DNA of 38,948 bases from Rhodobacterales bacterium (GTDB lineage Bacteria > Pseudomonadota > Alphaproteobacteria > Rhodobacterales > Rhodobacteraceae): assembly GCA_025362795.1 (NCBI GenBank), contig JANYFE010000013.1, positions 1 through 38,948 of the forward strand, given 5' to 3'. The notes under the pieces were generated by a model, which worked only from the letters and a program-made list of their open reading frames with translations, ran no database searches and was not told where the DNA came from. Every line of letters begins with the position of its first letter. Within the stretch, counting starts at the first letter, position 1. Of this stretch, positions 18,608 through 25,788 are shown one piece after another. The translations under genes were made by a program, and so were the position numbers.

Positions 18608-19896
18608 AGCATGATCCGGGGCCCAAGGTCGCCGTTCGGGGCCGGTTCCGGCTGGCTCGCGACGCCGCCGACGAGGACGCGCAGGATATAGATGCCTTTG
18701 GGAACCTTGACGAATTTTACCCGGATTTCGGGGAAATTCTCTGCCGGGTGATCGGCGGCGTTTGGGGCCAGCCATTTGAGGTCGGTGCCGGTTCCGGTCT
18801 GGATATCGGTCAGGCGCAGGAGGACGATATCGCCGCGTTGCACATCGGGGGCAAGTGTGACGACCAGTGAGCCCGACACCTGCGCGGGGTTCACGGCATC
18901 CGGCGTGACCGCCAGGGGGGCGGCACTGGTGATGCGCGGCAACAAGGTTATCGACACGGCGGCGGCAGAGATGCGGGTTGCATGAACGCCTGCCGGGGCG
19001 AGGTGAGCCAGTTCCAGATAATGCGGGCCGGGGGTGAGGTTGGGGGGCAGGTTCAGGACAAGCCGGTCCAGGCCGGAGGCGGCACCGTCCACCCCAAGGG
19101 GCACCGCGTCGAGGGTGATCACCAGACCGTCGCCGCCAAACCCCTGACCCAGCACCTGAATTTGGCCGCCTGCGGCAAGCGCGGCGGGCAGACCATTGCG
19201 CAGGCCGGTGACGCTGTCGATGGCGATGCGCGACAAGGGGACGATGGCCAGCCCGGCCGATGCGCTGATGGGCAGCGGTTGGGTGGCGGGGCGGGCATCT
19301 TCCAGAAAGACCGTCGTGACCAGATATCCCGCCGAAGGGCGATAGGGCGACTGGGCGGCATTCCAGATCTTGGTGGCGGCGTCGACATCCAGGGTTTCGG
19401 GCGTGATGGTCAGGCGTTCGATCTGCGATGCCAGACCCTCGCCCGCCAGGATCTTGCGCAGCGGATTGGCGTTGTTGGCCAGAGACCTGAGCGCAAGTCG
19501 CACCAGTTCCACAGGCACGATGGCGGCCTGATGCAGGGCGTGCAGGGCGGTGCCAAAGCCGATCTCGCGGTCGATGTCGAAGCCATGCGCGCTGAGCAGG
19601 TAGTGCAGGTCGAGCACCAGCGGAGCGTTGTTCAGGCGGCGGCCTTGCCGGTCGCGTTCGGGGGCGTTCAGATTGCGCCACGCCGGATTGGGGGTGACGC
19701 GGTGCAGGAACAGATTGACGCTGGCGGTTTCGGCCAGGGGCTGCCCGCCGCCATTGGTCTGCGGCGGCCGTGGCGGCGGCCCGATGGTGGTGGGCGGTGG
19801 CGCGAAGTTCAGCGCCTGTCCGGCGCGGACCATCGCATCCTCGATGATGAAGCGCAAAACCTCGCTGGAGGCGGCGATGGCAAGGGCCGCGGTCAT
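18604..19896 (-). CDS. Pvc16 N-terminal domain (DUF4255) protein, tail terminator/cap
   Basis: The protein is 430 aa. Residues 1 to ~200 (MTAALAIAASSEVLRFIIED.. to ..LRSLANNANPLRK) match the DUF4255/Pvc16_N family, with the NLFLHRVTPNPAWRN and LDLHYLLSAHG motifs usual for it. The remainder has an IPT/Ig-like beta domain (PRITSAAPLAVTPDAVNPAQVSGSLVV). Afp16/Pvc16 caps the sheath-tube assembly and sets particle length. The gene lies between the Pro-rich gene and the ATPase, each joined by an ATGA overlap. The extra Ig-like half makes it longer than the shortest family members. Confidence 0.9.
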   Translation of the reverse strand: MTAALAIAASSEVLRFIIEDAMVRAGQALNFAPPPTTIGPPPRPPQTNGGGQPLAETASVNLFLHRVTPNPAWRNLNAPERDRQGRRLNNAPLVLDLHYLLSAHGFDIDREIGFGTALHALHQAAIVPVELVRLALRSLANNANPLRKILAGEGLASQIERLTITPETLDVDAATKIWNAAQSPYRPSAGYLVTTVFLEDARPATQPLPISASAGLAIVPLSRIAIDSVTGLRNGLPAALAAGGQIQVLGQGFGGDGLVITLDAVPLGVDGAASGLDRLVLNLPPNLTPGPHYLELAHLAPAGVHATRISAAAVSITLLPRITSAAPLAVTPDAVNPAQVSGSLVVTLAPDVQRGDIVLLRLTDIQTGTGTDLKWLAPNAADHPAENFPEIRVKFVKVPKGIYILRVLVGGVASQPEPAPNGDLGPRIML

Positions 19897-20672
19897 GGGG
19901 TAGCCCCGGAGCGTTTGGCCAGATAGTCGGCCAAGGGCAGCGTGGTGGCAGGGCGGTCCGGGGCGCGGGGAGACGGGCGGCGGTCGGCGGGAGCATCCTG
20001 CGTCAGCCGGATGTCCAGCACCCCGATGGTGATGGTAATTTCGGCGGGCGCAGGGGCGTCAAACCGGTCGGCAGGCTCGCGGCGGGTTGGGATCGGTGCC
20101 GGGGTTTGGGTGCGCGGTGGGGGGGGATTTGTGGCGGCCGGCGCGTCTTCGCTGCGCAGCGAAGGTTCGGCTGGTGCGGTGCTGGCGGGCCTGCGTGGTG
20201 GCAGCGGTTCCGGTGCGGTCGGGTGTGGCGGCGGGGTGGCCGTGCGCAGGTCTGTGGCGACGGCGCTGCGGGCGGGTGCGGCGGACTGCGCCTGTCGGTG
20301 CAGGATGACCGCCCGCTCTGGTGCGGCGAACGGGGTGCTGCGCTGCACCTCGCGTTCGGTGACGCGGTGTTCGATCCGTTCCACCCGGTCGGTGTGTTCG
20401 TGGATCTGGCGAAGGATTTCGCGGTCAACCCCAGGGGTGAGGTCTGGGCGGGTGGTGGCGTGCCAAAATTGGTCCGGCGGGGCGGGCGGCGCTGTCGGCG
20501 TGGTGCGAATTGGCGCGGAGGGCTGTTCGATCCTGGCACTGTAACCGACGTTTTCGGCCAGGATTTCGGGTGACGCGGCGTCATCGGGTTCAAACCGCGA
20601 GCGGATGCGGGGTTTGACCTCGGATGCGGCACCCCGGGCTTGGGCGATCAGGGTTTGCAGATAGCGGGTCAT
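19893..20672 (-). CDS. Pro/Ala/Arg-rich eCIS operon protein, unknown
   Basis: The protein is 259 aa with an N-terminal helix-like start (MTRYLQTLIAQARGAASEVKPRIRSRFEP), then a long low-complexity stretch rich in Pro, Ala, Arg and Thr. A short C-terminal part, PAEITITIGVLDIRLTQDAPAD, reads as a beta hairpin and ends YLAKRSG. No enzyme motif, signal peptide or membrane segment is seen. It lies between the T4-baseplate-type protein and the DUF4255 protein with 4-nt overlaps both sides. It might be a short ruler, scaffold or linker. Low complexity prevents a family call. Confidence 0.65.
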   Translation of the reverse strand: MTRYLQTLIAQARGAASEVKPRIRSRFEPDDAASPEILAENVGYSARIEQPSAPIRTTPTAPPAPPDQFWHATTRPDLTPGVDREILRQIHEHTDRVERIEHRVTEREVQRSTPFAAPERAVILHRQAQSAAPARSAVATDLRTATPPPHPTAPEPLPPRRPASTAPAEPSLRSEDAPAATNPPPPRTQTPAPIPTRREPADRFDAPAPAEITITIGVLDIRLTQDAPADRRPSPRAPDRPATTLPLADYLAKRSGATP

Positions 20673-21355
20673 TGCATGACCCGTTCGACATAGCGCCGCC
20701 GCCGGACATCGGGCAGGGCCAGAACCGCGCCCTCGGTCCAGCCATAAGCACGGGCGAGGACATGGACATCATCTTCGATCCGCAGGGCCAGCGCCGCGAA
20801 TTCGCGCCAGACCAGATCGGTGGGGTCGAGCACCGGTTGCGTGACCGCGTCGCAGGTCGGGCAGGTCGCAGCGATGACGATGCAGCCCAGGGGATCGGCA
20901 ACGTCATAGGCGTCTTCGATCTTTTGCAGCAAATCATCAGTCAGTTGCACATGTGGCGGCAAATCCACCGCGCAGGTGCCGATCAAAGTGATCAAAGGCG
21001 TGTCCGACCGCGCCGCATCTGCCACATCCCGTGGTGTCGGCAGGCGAAACACCAGGCTGTGGCCCCGATCGTCAACGGTCACATGACCGGACAGCGGTGC
21101 GCCGGCGAAATCCAGCGTATCCAGTTCGATTTCCAGCATGTCGCCGCAGGCGCGGCAGGGCGTCAGGCAGGCCATGCGGCGGCCCAGATTGGTGCGGCGG
21201 ATCTGCATCAGCTGCGCGTTGCGGGCGCCGGGCGTCGCTGCGGAATCTGCCTCGGGACATGCCAGCGCAATCAGCGCATCGGCGCGGGCCAAAGCCGGGG
21301 CGGCGGCAAACTCGGCGCAGAGGTTCATCACATCCGATGGGGTCAGGCGGCGCAT
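20669..21355 (-). CDS. T4 baseplate-type assembly protein with zinc-ribbon cysteines
   Basis: The protein is 228 aa. The start at 21355 has a good Shine-Dalgarno (AGAGGTGA) on its strand. It carries two CxxC pairs, C67-R-A-C70 and C165-P-T-C168, which would make one zinc ribbon. The C-terminal tail VLARAYGWTEGAVLALPDVRRRRYVERV has the W..E..L.LP..RRR..L/V ending of phage and eCIS T4_baseplate/gp26-like assembly proteins. The gene directly follows the tube gene, where such chaperone-like proteins sit in eCIS loci. Zinc binding and the assembly role are inferred. Confidence 0.7.
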   Translation of the reverse strand: MRRLTPSDVMNLCAEFAAAPALARADALIALACPEADSAATPGARNAQLMQIRRTNLGRRMACLTPCRACGDMLEIELDTLDFAGAPLSGHVTVDDRGHSLVFRLPTPRDVADAARSDTPLITLIGTCAVDLPPHVQLTDDLLQKIEDAYDVADPLGCIVIAATCPTCDAVTQPVLDPTDLVWREFAALALRIEDDVHVLARAYGWTEGAVLALPDVRRRRYVERVMQ

Positions 21356-21396
21356 CGTGTCACCTCTTTCCGCAAGGTCAGGCAGGGCCGGCAGGG

Positions 21397-21927
21397 TCAG
21401 GATTTGGGCGGCTCGTCGAACGTCGGCTCACCGTCCACTTGCAGGTCGTAGTCGCGTTCCCAGCCTTCGTTTTCCATCTTGATCTTGGCGATCGCGATGG
21501 CGTTGGCGTTGGCATCCAGATCGGGGATCGGCTGATATTCACTGATCCAGCAGCGGAACACGTTATAGCGGACCACGGCCTGCCCCGCCTCGTTCAAGAG
21601 GTCAATCTGCACGTCTTTGCGGAAATCAGCCAGTGACACCTCTGCCCCGCGACCCGCACCGGCGTTCCAGACCTTGTTTGCCCAGCGTTCAAATTCCTCG
21701 TCATGCGTGACGCCGCGTTCCAGCGTGATGGCGTCATATTCGGTGCGCCCCGGCGTCTTGCGGCTGGACGAGGGATCGCCGCCATCGCGGTGCTTGACCA
21801 CTTCGGTGGTGCGTTTCAGCGTGGAAACCTTGGAAACCGCCGCGACGATGCGATTGTCCCAGCGAACCAGAAACTTGAAATTCTTGAACGGATCGAACCG
21901 CTGCGGATTGTTCTTGAACAAGGCCAT
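21397..21927 (-). CDS. eCIS inner tube protein (T4 gp19 / Afp1-like)
   Basis: The protein is 176 aa. The start at 21927 (MALFKNNPQRFDPFKNFKFLVRW) is favoured over in-frame upstream codons by an AAGGAG site 7 nt before it and by the tube family's normal ~150-170 aa length. The motif DPFKNFKFLVRWDNRIVAAVSKVSTLKRTTEVVKHRDGGD, then TEYDAITLERGVTHDEEFERWANKVW, is the gp19/Hcp-like tube signature. It polymerises as hexamer rings through which cargo passes. The gene lies 13 nt after the sheath gene. It is the only tube gene in the window, although many eCIS carry two. Confidence 0.92.
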   Translation of the reverse strand: MALFKNNPQRFDPFKNFKFLVRWDNRIVAAVSKVSTLKRTTEVVKHRDGGDPSSSRKTPGRTEYDAITLERGVTHDEEFERWANKVWNAGAGRGAEVSLADFRKDVQIDLLNEAGQAVVRYNVFRCWISEYQPIPDLDANANAIAIAKIKMENEGWERDYDLQVDGEPTFDEPPKS

Positions 21928-21940
21928 GACTGTCGCTCCT

Positions 21941-23965
21941 TTACCGTTGTGCCTGCCCTGCCAGTTGCTGCAGCGTGATGAACACAAACTCTGCCGGTTT
22001 CAGCGGTGCGAACCCCACGACCACGTTGACCATGCCCAGATTGATGTCGGTCTGTTGCGTGGTTTCGCCGTCGCATTTCACGAGATAGGCGTCGCGTGGG
22101 CTGCGGCCCTGAAACGCGCTTTGCCGGAACATGCCTTGCATGAAGGCCGTCACGTTCATGCGGATCGCGCTCCACGTCGGTTCGTCATTCGGTTCGAACA
22201 CAACCCAGGTCAGGCCGCGCCGCAGGCTTTCCAGCATATAAAGCGCGGTGCGGCGGACTGGCACATATTTCCATTCGCTGGCCTCTTCATCGGCACCCGC
22301 CAGTGTGCGGGCCCCGAACGCGACCGAGCCATAGATCGGAAACTTGCGAAAACAGTTGAGGCCGACCGGGTTCAAGAGGCCGTGGTCCTGGTCACTGAGC
22401 ACCAATGCGGGGGCAAAAACGCCGGCCACTGCGGCGTCGATGCCAGCGGGAGCTTTCCACACGCCGCGGTTGGCATCGGTGCGCGCCATCACACCCGCCA
22501 TTGACCCCGAGGGCGCAAAGGCCCGCAAGGCACCGGGGTTCAGCGGATCGGACATTTTCAGCCGGGGAAAATAGGCGGCGGCATGGCTGGTGCGCACACC
22601 GAAGCCGCCGGTTTTCCAAGCCTGTGCCTGATCGACGTCCTGCACATTCGGCGGTGTATCAACCAGCAGAAAGGCACGTTTGTCCTCGCACAGCGTTTTT
22701 GCTGCCGTGTAGATGTCGCTGTAGTTGGAATAGAATGGCGCGTCGGGGTTGTCGTCTTTGGCACGGACCGCATCGGGAATGCAGACCAGATTGAAAAGAT
22801 CGGCTTTGCGCAGGATTTCGACGCCGTCGATCATCGCACCAGAGGTGGGGGGGGCGCTGCCTGCCGAGCCTGCTGTTGGGGCCGAAGTCTTTGAAAGGCC
22901 CGCCGCATAGGTCCGGCCCAACCGATAGCGCGAGACGTTGACCGTTGCAGCCGCCAGCCCATACAGCGCAAACAGCTTGTTGCCCGCAGCGGGATCTACG
23001 CCGTCCATGATCGAGACGATCCCGTCCGGGGCCGGATGTTCCACGGTGCCACCGCCGCCGGTCGCCGTCTGGAAGGCCAGAACCTTGGTCCGAAACCGCA
23101 GCGCCTGACCGGCGGCCCGGAAATCCAGAAGCGTCACTTCGACCTCGATACCGGCGTTTCTGGTCACGAGAAAGCGGTTGATGCGCTGTTCCAGAAGTCG
23201 CGCCAGAAGAAGATGCGAGCGCGGAATTTCTTCGTCTTTGGCAAAGAGCGGCATTTCGGTTTCGGCCACAATCGCCACGCTGGCACCGGTGGTCGCATCG
23301 ACCTTTGACAGGGCAATCTTGAGCGACATGTCCGCCAGCGCGGTTTTGGAGGCATCCGCAAAGAAGGCAGGGGTCGCGGTGATGGCGACGATGGTGCCGG
23401 TGGACGCCGGCGCATCGACATTGGCGGTGAAACCCAGTGACACCAGTTTGGAACCAAGGTCAGGGTCATTCACCACCGACTTGGCAAAACCAAGGCTGGT
23501 CGCATCGGTCGACAGGCCGGAATAAGCCTCGCGGACACCGGTGGCAGCTTGGGTGACGGACAGCGCGAAGGTTTTGCCGGCAGCGACCGGCGATTCGACA
23601 TCCAGAAAGATGTCGTTGCCCGACAGGCCGGAACTGAGGGCATCGACCTTGATCGCGGCCGCCGCGTCAGAGGCTGCGGTGATCGAGGCCGCGACCGCGC
23701 CGGTCCGGGGCACCCGCACGATCAGCGCTTCGCCACCGCCATTCTGGAAGAAATGCAGGACGCCATAGGACATTTCGCTGTCTGATACCAAACCGCCGAA
23801 TGATCGTTCGTAATCGCCAAAGTTCAGAACGCGGATCGGTCGCTTGTCGATGCCGGTCCTGGACGGCCCGACAAAGGCAGCGATCGCGGTCGGGACGCCT
23901 GAAATGGTTCTGACACCGCTTGATATTTCGCGGGTGTAAACTCCAGGATAGGTGCCACGCTGCAT
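21941..23965 (-). CDS. eCIS contractile tail sheath protein (Afp2-4-like)
   Basis: The protein is 674 aa starting at ATG 23965 (MQRGTYPGVYTREISSGVRTI). TTGGAGGG lies just before it, which selects this start over a possible TTG at 23989. The N-terminal YPGVY..E.SSG.R.I..V.T.IAAFVG block and the C-terminal YVPVRRTALYMLESLRRGLTWVVFEPNDEPTW with QTDINLGMVNVVVGFAPLKPAEFVFI are diagnostic for phage-tail-like sheaths. The middle ~250 residues are a sheath-specific insertion (AS..AA-rich, beta) likely exposed on the surface. Sheath is normally the most abundant product, and this is the first gene of the operon. Confidence 0.95.
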   Translation of the reverse strand: MQRGTYPGVYTREISSGVRTISGVPTAIAAFVGPSRTGIDKRPIRVLNFGDYERSFGGLVSDSEMSYGVLHFFQNGGGEALIVRVPRTGAVAASITAASDAAAAIKVDALSSGLSGNDIFLDVESPVAAGKTFALSVTQAATGVREAYSGLSTDATSLGFAKSVVNDPDLGSKLVSLGFTANVDAPASTGTIVAITATPAFFADASKTALADMSLKIALSKVDATTGASVAIVAETEMPLFAKDEEIPRSHLLLARLLEQRINRFLVTRNAGIEVEVTLLDFRAAGQALRFRTKVLAFQTATGGGGTVEHPAPDGIVSIMDGVDPAAGNKLFALYGLAAATVNVSRYRLGRTYAAGLSKTSAPTAGSAGSAPPTSGAMIDGVEILRKADLFNLVCIPDAVRAKDDNPDAPFYSNYSDIYTAAKTLCEDKRAFLLVDTPPNVQDVDQAQAWKTGGFGVRTSHAAAYFPRLKMSDPLNPGALRAFAPSGSMAGVMARTDANRGVWKAPAGIDAAVAGVFAPALVLSDQDHGLLNPVGLNCFRKFPIYGSVAFGARTLAGADEEASEWKYVPVRRTALYMLESLRRGLTWVVFEPNDEPTWSAIRMNVTAFMQGMFRQSAFQGRSPRDAYLVKCDGETTQQTDINLGMVNVVVGFAPLKPAEFVFITLQQLAGQAQR

Positions 23966-23988
23966 TTTACCCTCCAAGTGGTTTCGCA

Positions 23989-24011
23989 ATTAAAGCGCAT
24001 TGGCCTTTAAT
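23989..24011. promoter_or_regulatory. Inverted repeat ATTAAAG-N9-CTTTAAT before the eCIS operon
   Basis: The seven-base arms ATTAAAG (23989-23995) and CTTTAAT (24005-24011) are exact inverted copies 9 nt apart. The element lies about 24-46 nt upstream of the sheath start codon, in the leader of the whole eCIS operon. It could be an operator, a transcript hairpin or part of an AT-rich promoter. The sequence alone does not decide. Confidence 0.4.
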
Positions 24012-24570
24012 CAACTGCAACGAGTGCATTTGATCAGGAGTGTTTTGTTTTAAGTCATCGGCAGGCGTTGGCCAATTCCGCAAAGAGGAAGAGGCGTCTT
24101 TCAGGTGGGTTTCAGATTTAGCGTCAGGTTTCGGTTCAGATCATCGCAACGCGACATTGCGCCGCGCAGGCCGAGACAAAAATATGCGACTGGCACTCTG
24201 GTTTCGGCGGTCCAGGGGAATTTCAAAGCTGGGCCGGTCGAGGGATTAAAAAATATGGTTTACCTCAGGCACTTAACGAATTGCGACGTGGGTTCCTTGC
24301 CCGCAACCGCAGCCGCGCCAAGTCAGGTGCAAAATTTGCAAGGTATCCGCGACGCAGCCGAGCTTTGCCGTCTGGAAAATCCATCATCCCTCCTTCTGCA
24401 AAAACAGACTCAAAATATTCGGTGCACGTGTTGGTTCAAGTCACCCTCAACCCAGAGGGTATATGTAGATTCGCCCCTTAATTATAGCCAAATCTGCGAA
24501 CTTCGCAACTGCCTTGAGTTGAGTGACGCAATTCAAAAATGGTGAGATCCGCGGCGCGATGGATTGCGCG

Positions 24571-24593
24571 GCCGTTTTCAATTGAAAAACGGC
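24571..24593. repeat. Near-perfect palindrome around CAATTG
   Basis: GCCGTTTTC and GAAAAACGGC face each other around AATT; one extra A in the right arm is the only break. Its A/T-rich inner arms and G/C-rich outer arms would form a stable hairpin or an operator dyad. It lies about 140 bp before the first gene of the plus-strand operon. It could regulate that operon or be a leftover terminator. No run of T follows on either strand that would make a clear Rho-independent terminator. Confidence 0.4.
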
Positions 24594-24732
24594 GGCTTAC
24601 AGTGTCATCTTAAACCGGATCGTGGTGGCGCGGCGGCGGCGCAAACTGCCGGACCTTGCAGGCGCGGCGCAAGGCCTTATCGTTGCGGCAGGGTTGACGC
24701 CAGAGACGGCCACGACCGCTGAGGGCAGTTTG

Positions 24733-25038
24733 ATGGTACACAGAACCGAACCGGCGGAAAACGCGGAAGTCACCGAGCGGTTCCGGATTGTCGGAACTGT
24801 GGGTGCGGCGGTGTTTCCCGGCTGGATCACCCGGCACGCAGGGCGACTGGGGTTGCGCAGCAGCGTGGTGTCGCAAGATGCCGGGGTTCTGGAAGTGCTG
24901 GTGGCGGGGCGGGCCGCGCTGGTCGATGCGATGGCGCTGGGCTGCAGCCTGGGACCGCAGGAGGTTCTGGTGGATGAGGTGCTGCGCGAGCGAAGAAATC
25001 ACGGCGACACGCAGGAATCGCCTACGACAAATGCCTGA
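24733..25038 (+). CDS. Degenerate acylphosphatase-like protein
   Basis: The protein is 101 aa from the ATG at 24733, preceded by GAGGG 7 nt upstream. Residues 17-88 align with the acylphosphatase fold: RFRIVGTVGAAVFPGWITRH matches the phosphate-loop segment G-V-Q-G-V-G-F-R, and LGLRSSVVSQDAGVLEV matches the G-x-V-R-N-x-x-D-G segment, followed by the family's GP. The two catalytic residues are changed: the Arg of GFR is Pro29 and the Asn of RN is Ser47. Classical acyl-phosphate hydrolysis is therefore unlikely, and it may be a binding or scaffold version. It is the first plus-strand gene, 132 nt before the Rieske gene, so membership in the operon is probable but not proved. Confidence 0.65.
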   Translation: MVHRTEPAENAEVTERFRIVGTVGAAVFPGWITRHAGRLGLRSSVVSQDAGVLEVLVAGRAALVDAMALGCSLGPQEVLVDEVLRERRNHGDTQESPTTNA

Positions 25039-25170
25039 AATATGATCATCCTGAACAAGGGCGCCTGATTGGCGGGCGGCAGGCGTGATCGGGGTGTCTG
25101 CGGTTGTCGCGTGCGATTGGGTCTTGTGCTGCAATGGCGGAACTTTCGGGAGAGGCGTTTGGGGGATGGA

Positions 25171-25788
25171 ATGACGCGGGCTTGGGTGGCCAATGGCTTG
25201 TCGCGGGATCTGCCTGCGGGGGTGGTGATGCACGGCGCCTGGCACGGGCAGGATCTGGCGATCTGGCGCAGTGCCTCGGGACAGATTGCGGCATGGAAGG
25301 ATCGTTGCCAGCATCGGGGGATGCGGCTGTCGCATGGTTTTGTGCGGGGCGAGACGCTGTCGTGCATTTACCACGGCTGGGTTTATGGCACATCGGGGGC
25401 GTGCGGCCGCATCCCGGCGCATCCCGGATTGGTGCCTCCGTCGGCGATCCGGGCCGAAGCATTTGCCTGTTGTGAGAAGGATGGTGTGATCTGGGTCGCG
25501 CCTGCCGGAACCGAGGGGGATGTGCCGGATTTGGCCGGGCTGCACCCCGTGCGGTCGCTGACGGTAGAGGCCGCCGGGATTGAGGCGCCGGGGCTGACCG
25601 GTATGGAGATTTTGCAGGGATCGGTGATGATTGCGGGGCAGACGGTCGCGTTGGGGCTGGTGTTGCAATCCTTGGCCGCCGGGCGAACCGCCGTGCATGC
25701 GCTGTGTGGCGGGGGGGGCGATGTGGTGGCGGTGTCGCGTTGGCTGGAAGACTTGCGGCGGCGGCTGGAACGCGGGGTGGCGGCATGA
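25171..25788 (+). CDS. Stand-alone Rieske [2Fe-2S] protein of a split oxygenase
   Basis: The protein is 205 aa from the ATG at 25171; the frame is open further upstream but the family start fits here. Residues about 20-120 are a Rieske domain with C46-Q-H48 and C65-I-Y-H68, the four cluster ligands of ring-hydroxylating oxygenases. The 85-residue C-terminal part has no mononuclear iron motif and no reductase motif. The next gene (ATGA overlap) encodes the catalytic domain without a Rieske cluster, so this protein very likely supplies its electrons, like the extra Rieske domain of NdmD does for NdmC. No flavin reductase gene is seen in the window. Confidence 0.85.
   Translation: MTRAWVANGLSRDLPAGVVMHGAWHGQDLAIWRSASGQIAAWKDRCQHRGMRLSHGFVRGETLSCIYHGWVYGTSGACGRIPAHPGLVPPSAIRAEAFACCEKDGVIWVAPAGTEGDVPDLAGLHPVRSLTVEAAGIEAPGLTGMEILQGSVMIAGQTVALGLVLQSLAAGRTAVHALCGGGGDVVAVSRWLEDLRRRLERGVAA

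Larger units (their letters stand above)
23966..24732. other. Intergenic region between the eCIS operon and the catabolic operon
   Basis: About 770 bases without a gene I can support. Base composition is noticeably more AT-rich than both flanks. An open frame at 24105-24545 (plus, 146 codons) has no recognisable family and irregular composition, so I leave it out. It should hold the divergent promoters for the eCIS operon (minus) and the catabolic operon (plus). Visible elements are the 23989-24011 dyad, a 6-bp hairpin at 24443-24460 (ACCCTC / GAGGGT, loop 6) and the 24571-24593 palindrome. No regulator gene or tRNA is seen. Confidence 0.5.

Noticed and set aside
113-23965. Prophage or R-type pyocin instead of eCIS
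   Set aside because: No capsid, portal, terminase, integrase, holin or lysin gene is present, while the AAA+ ATPase, DUF4255 cap, DUF4157 and DUF6519 proteins are eCIS hallmarks.
24192-24207. Possible sigma-54-like -24/-12 element (TGGCAC...)
   Set aside because: The -12 part reads TTTC rather than TTGC, so the match is too weak to report.
24428-24448. Sequence resembling a tRNA T-loop (GGTTCAAGTC)
   Set aside because: The flanking bases do not pair as a T-stem and no other tRNA arms are found nearby.
24105-24545. 146-codon plus-strand frame in the intergenic region
   Set aside because: Unusual composition with no family signature, low coding likelihood, and lies in AT-richer control DNA.
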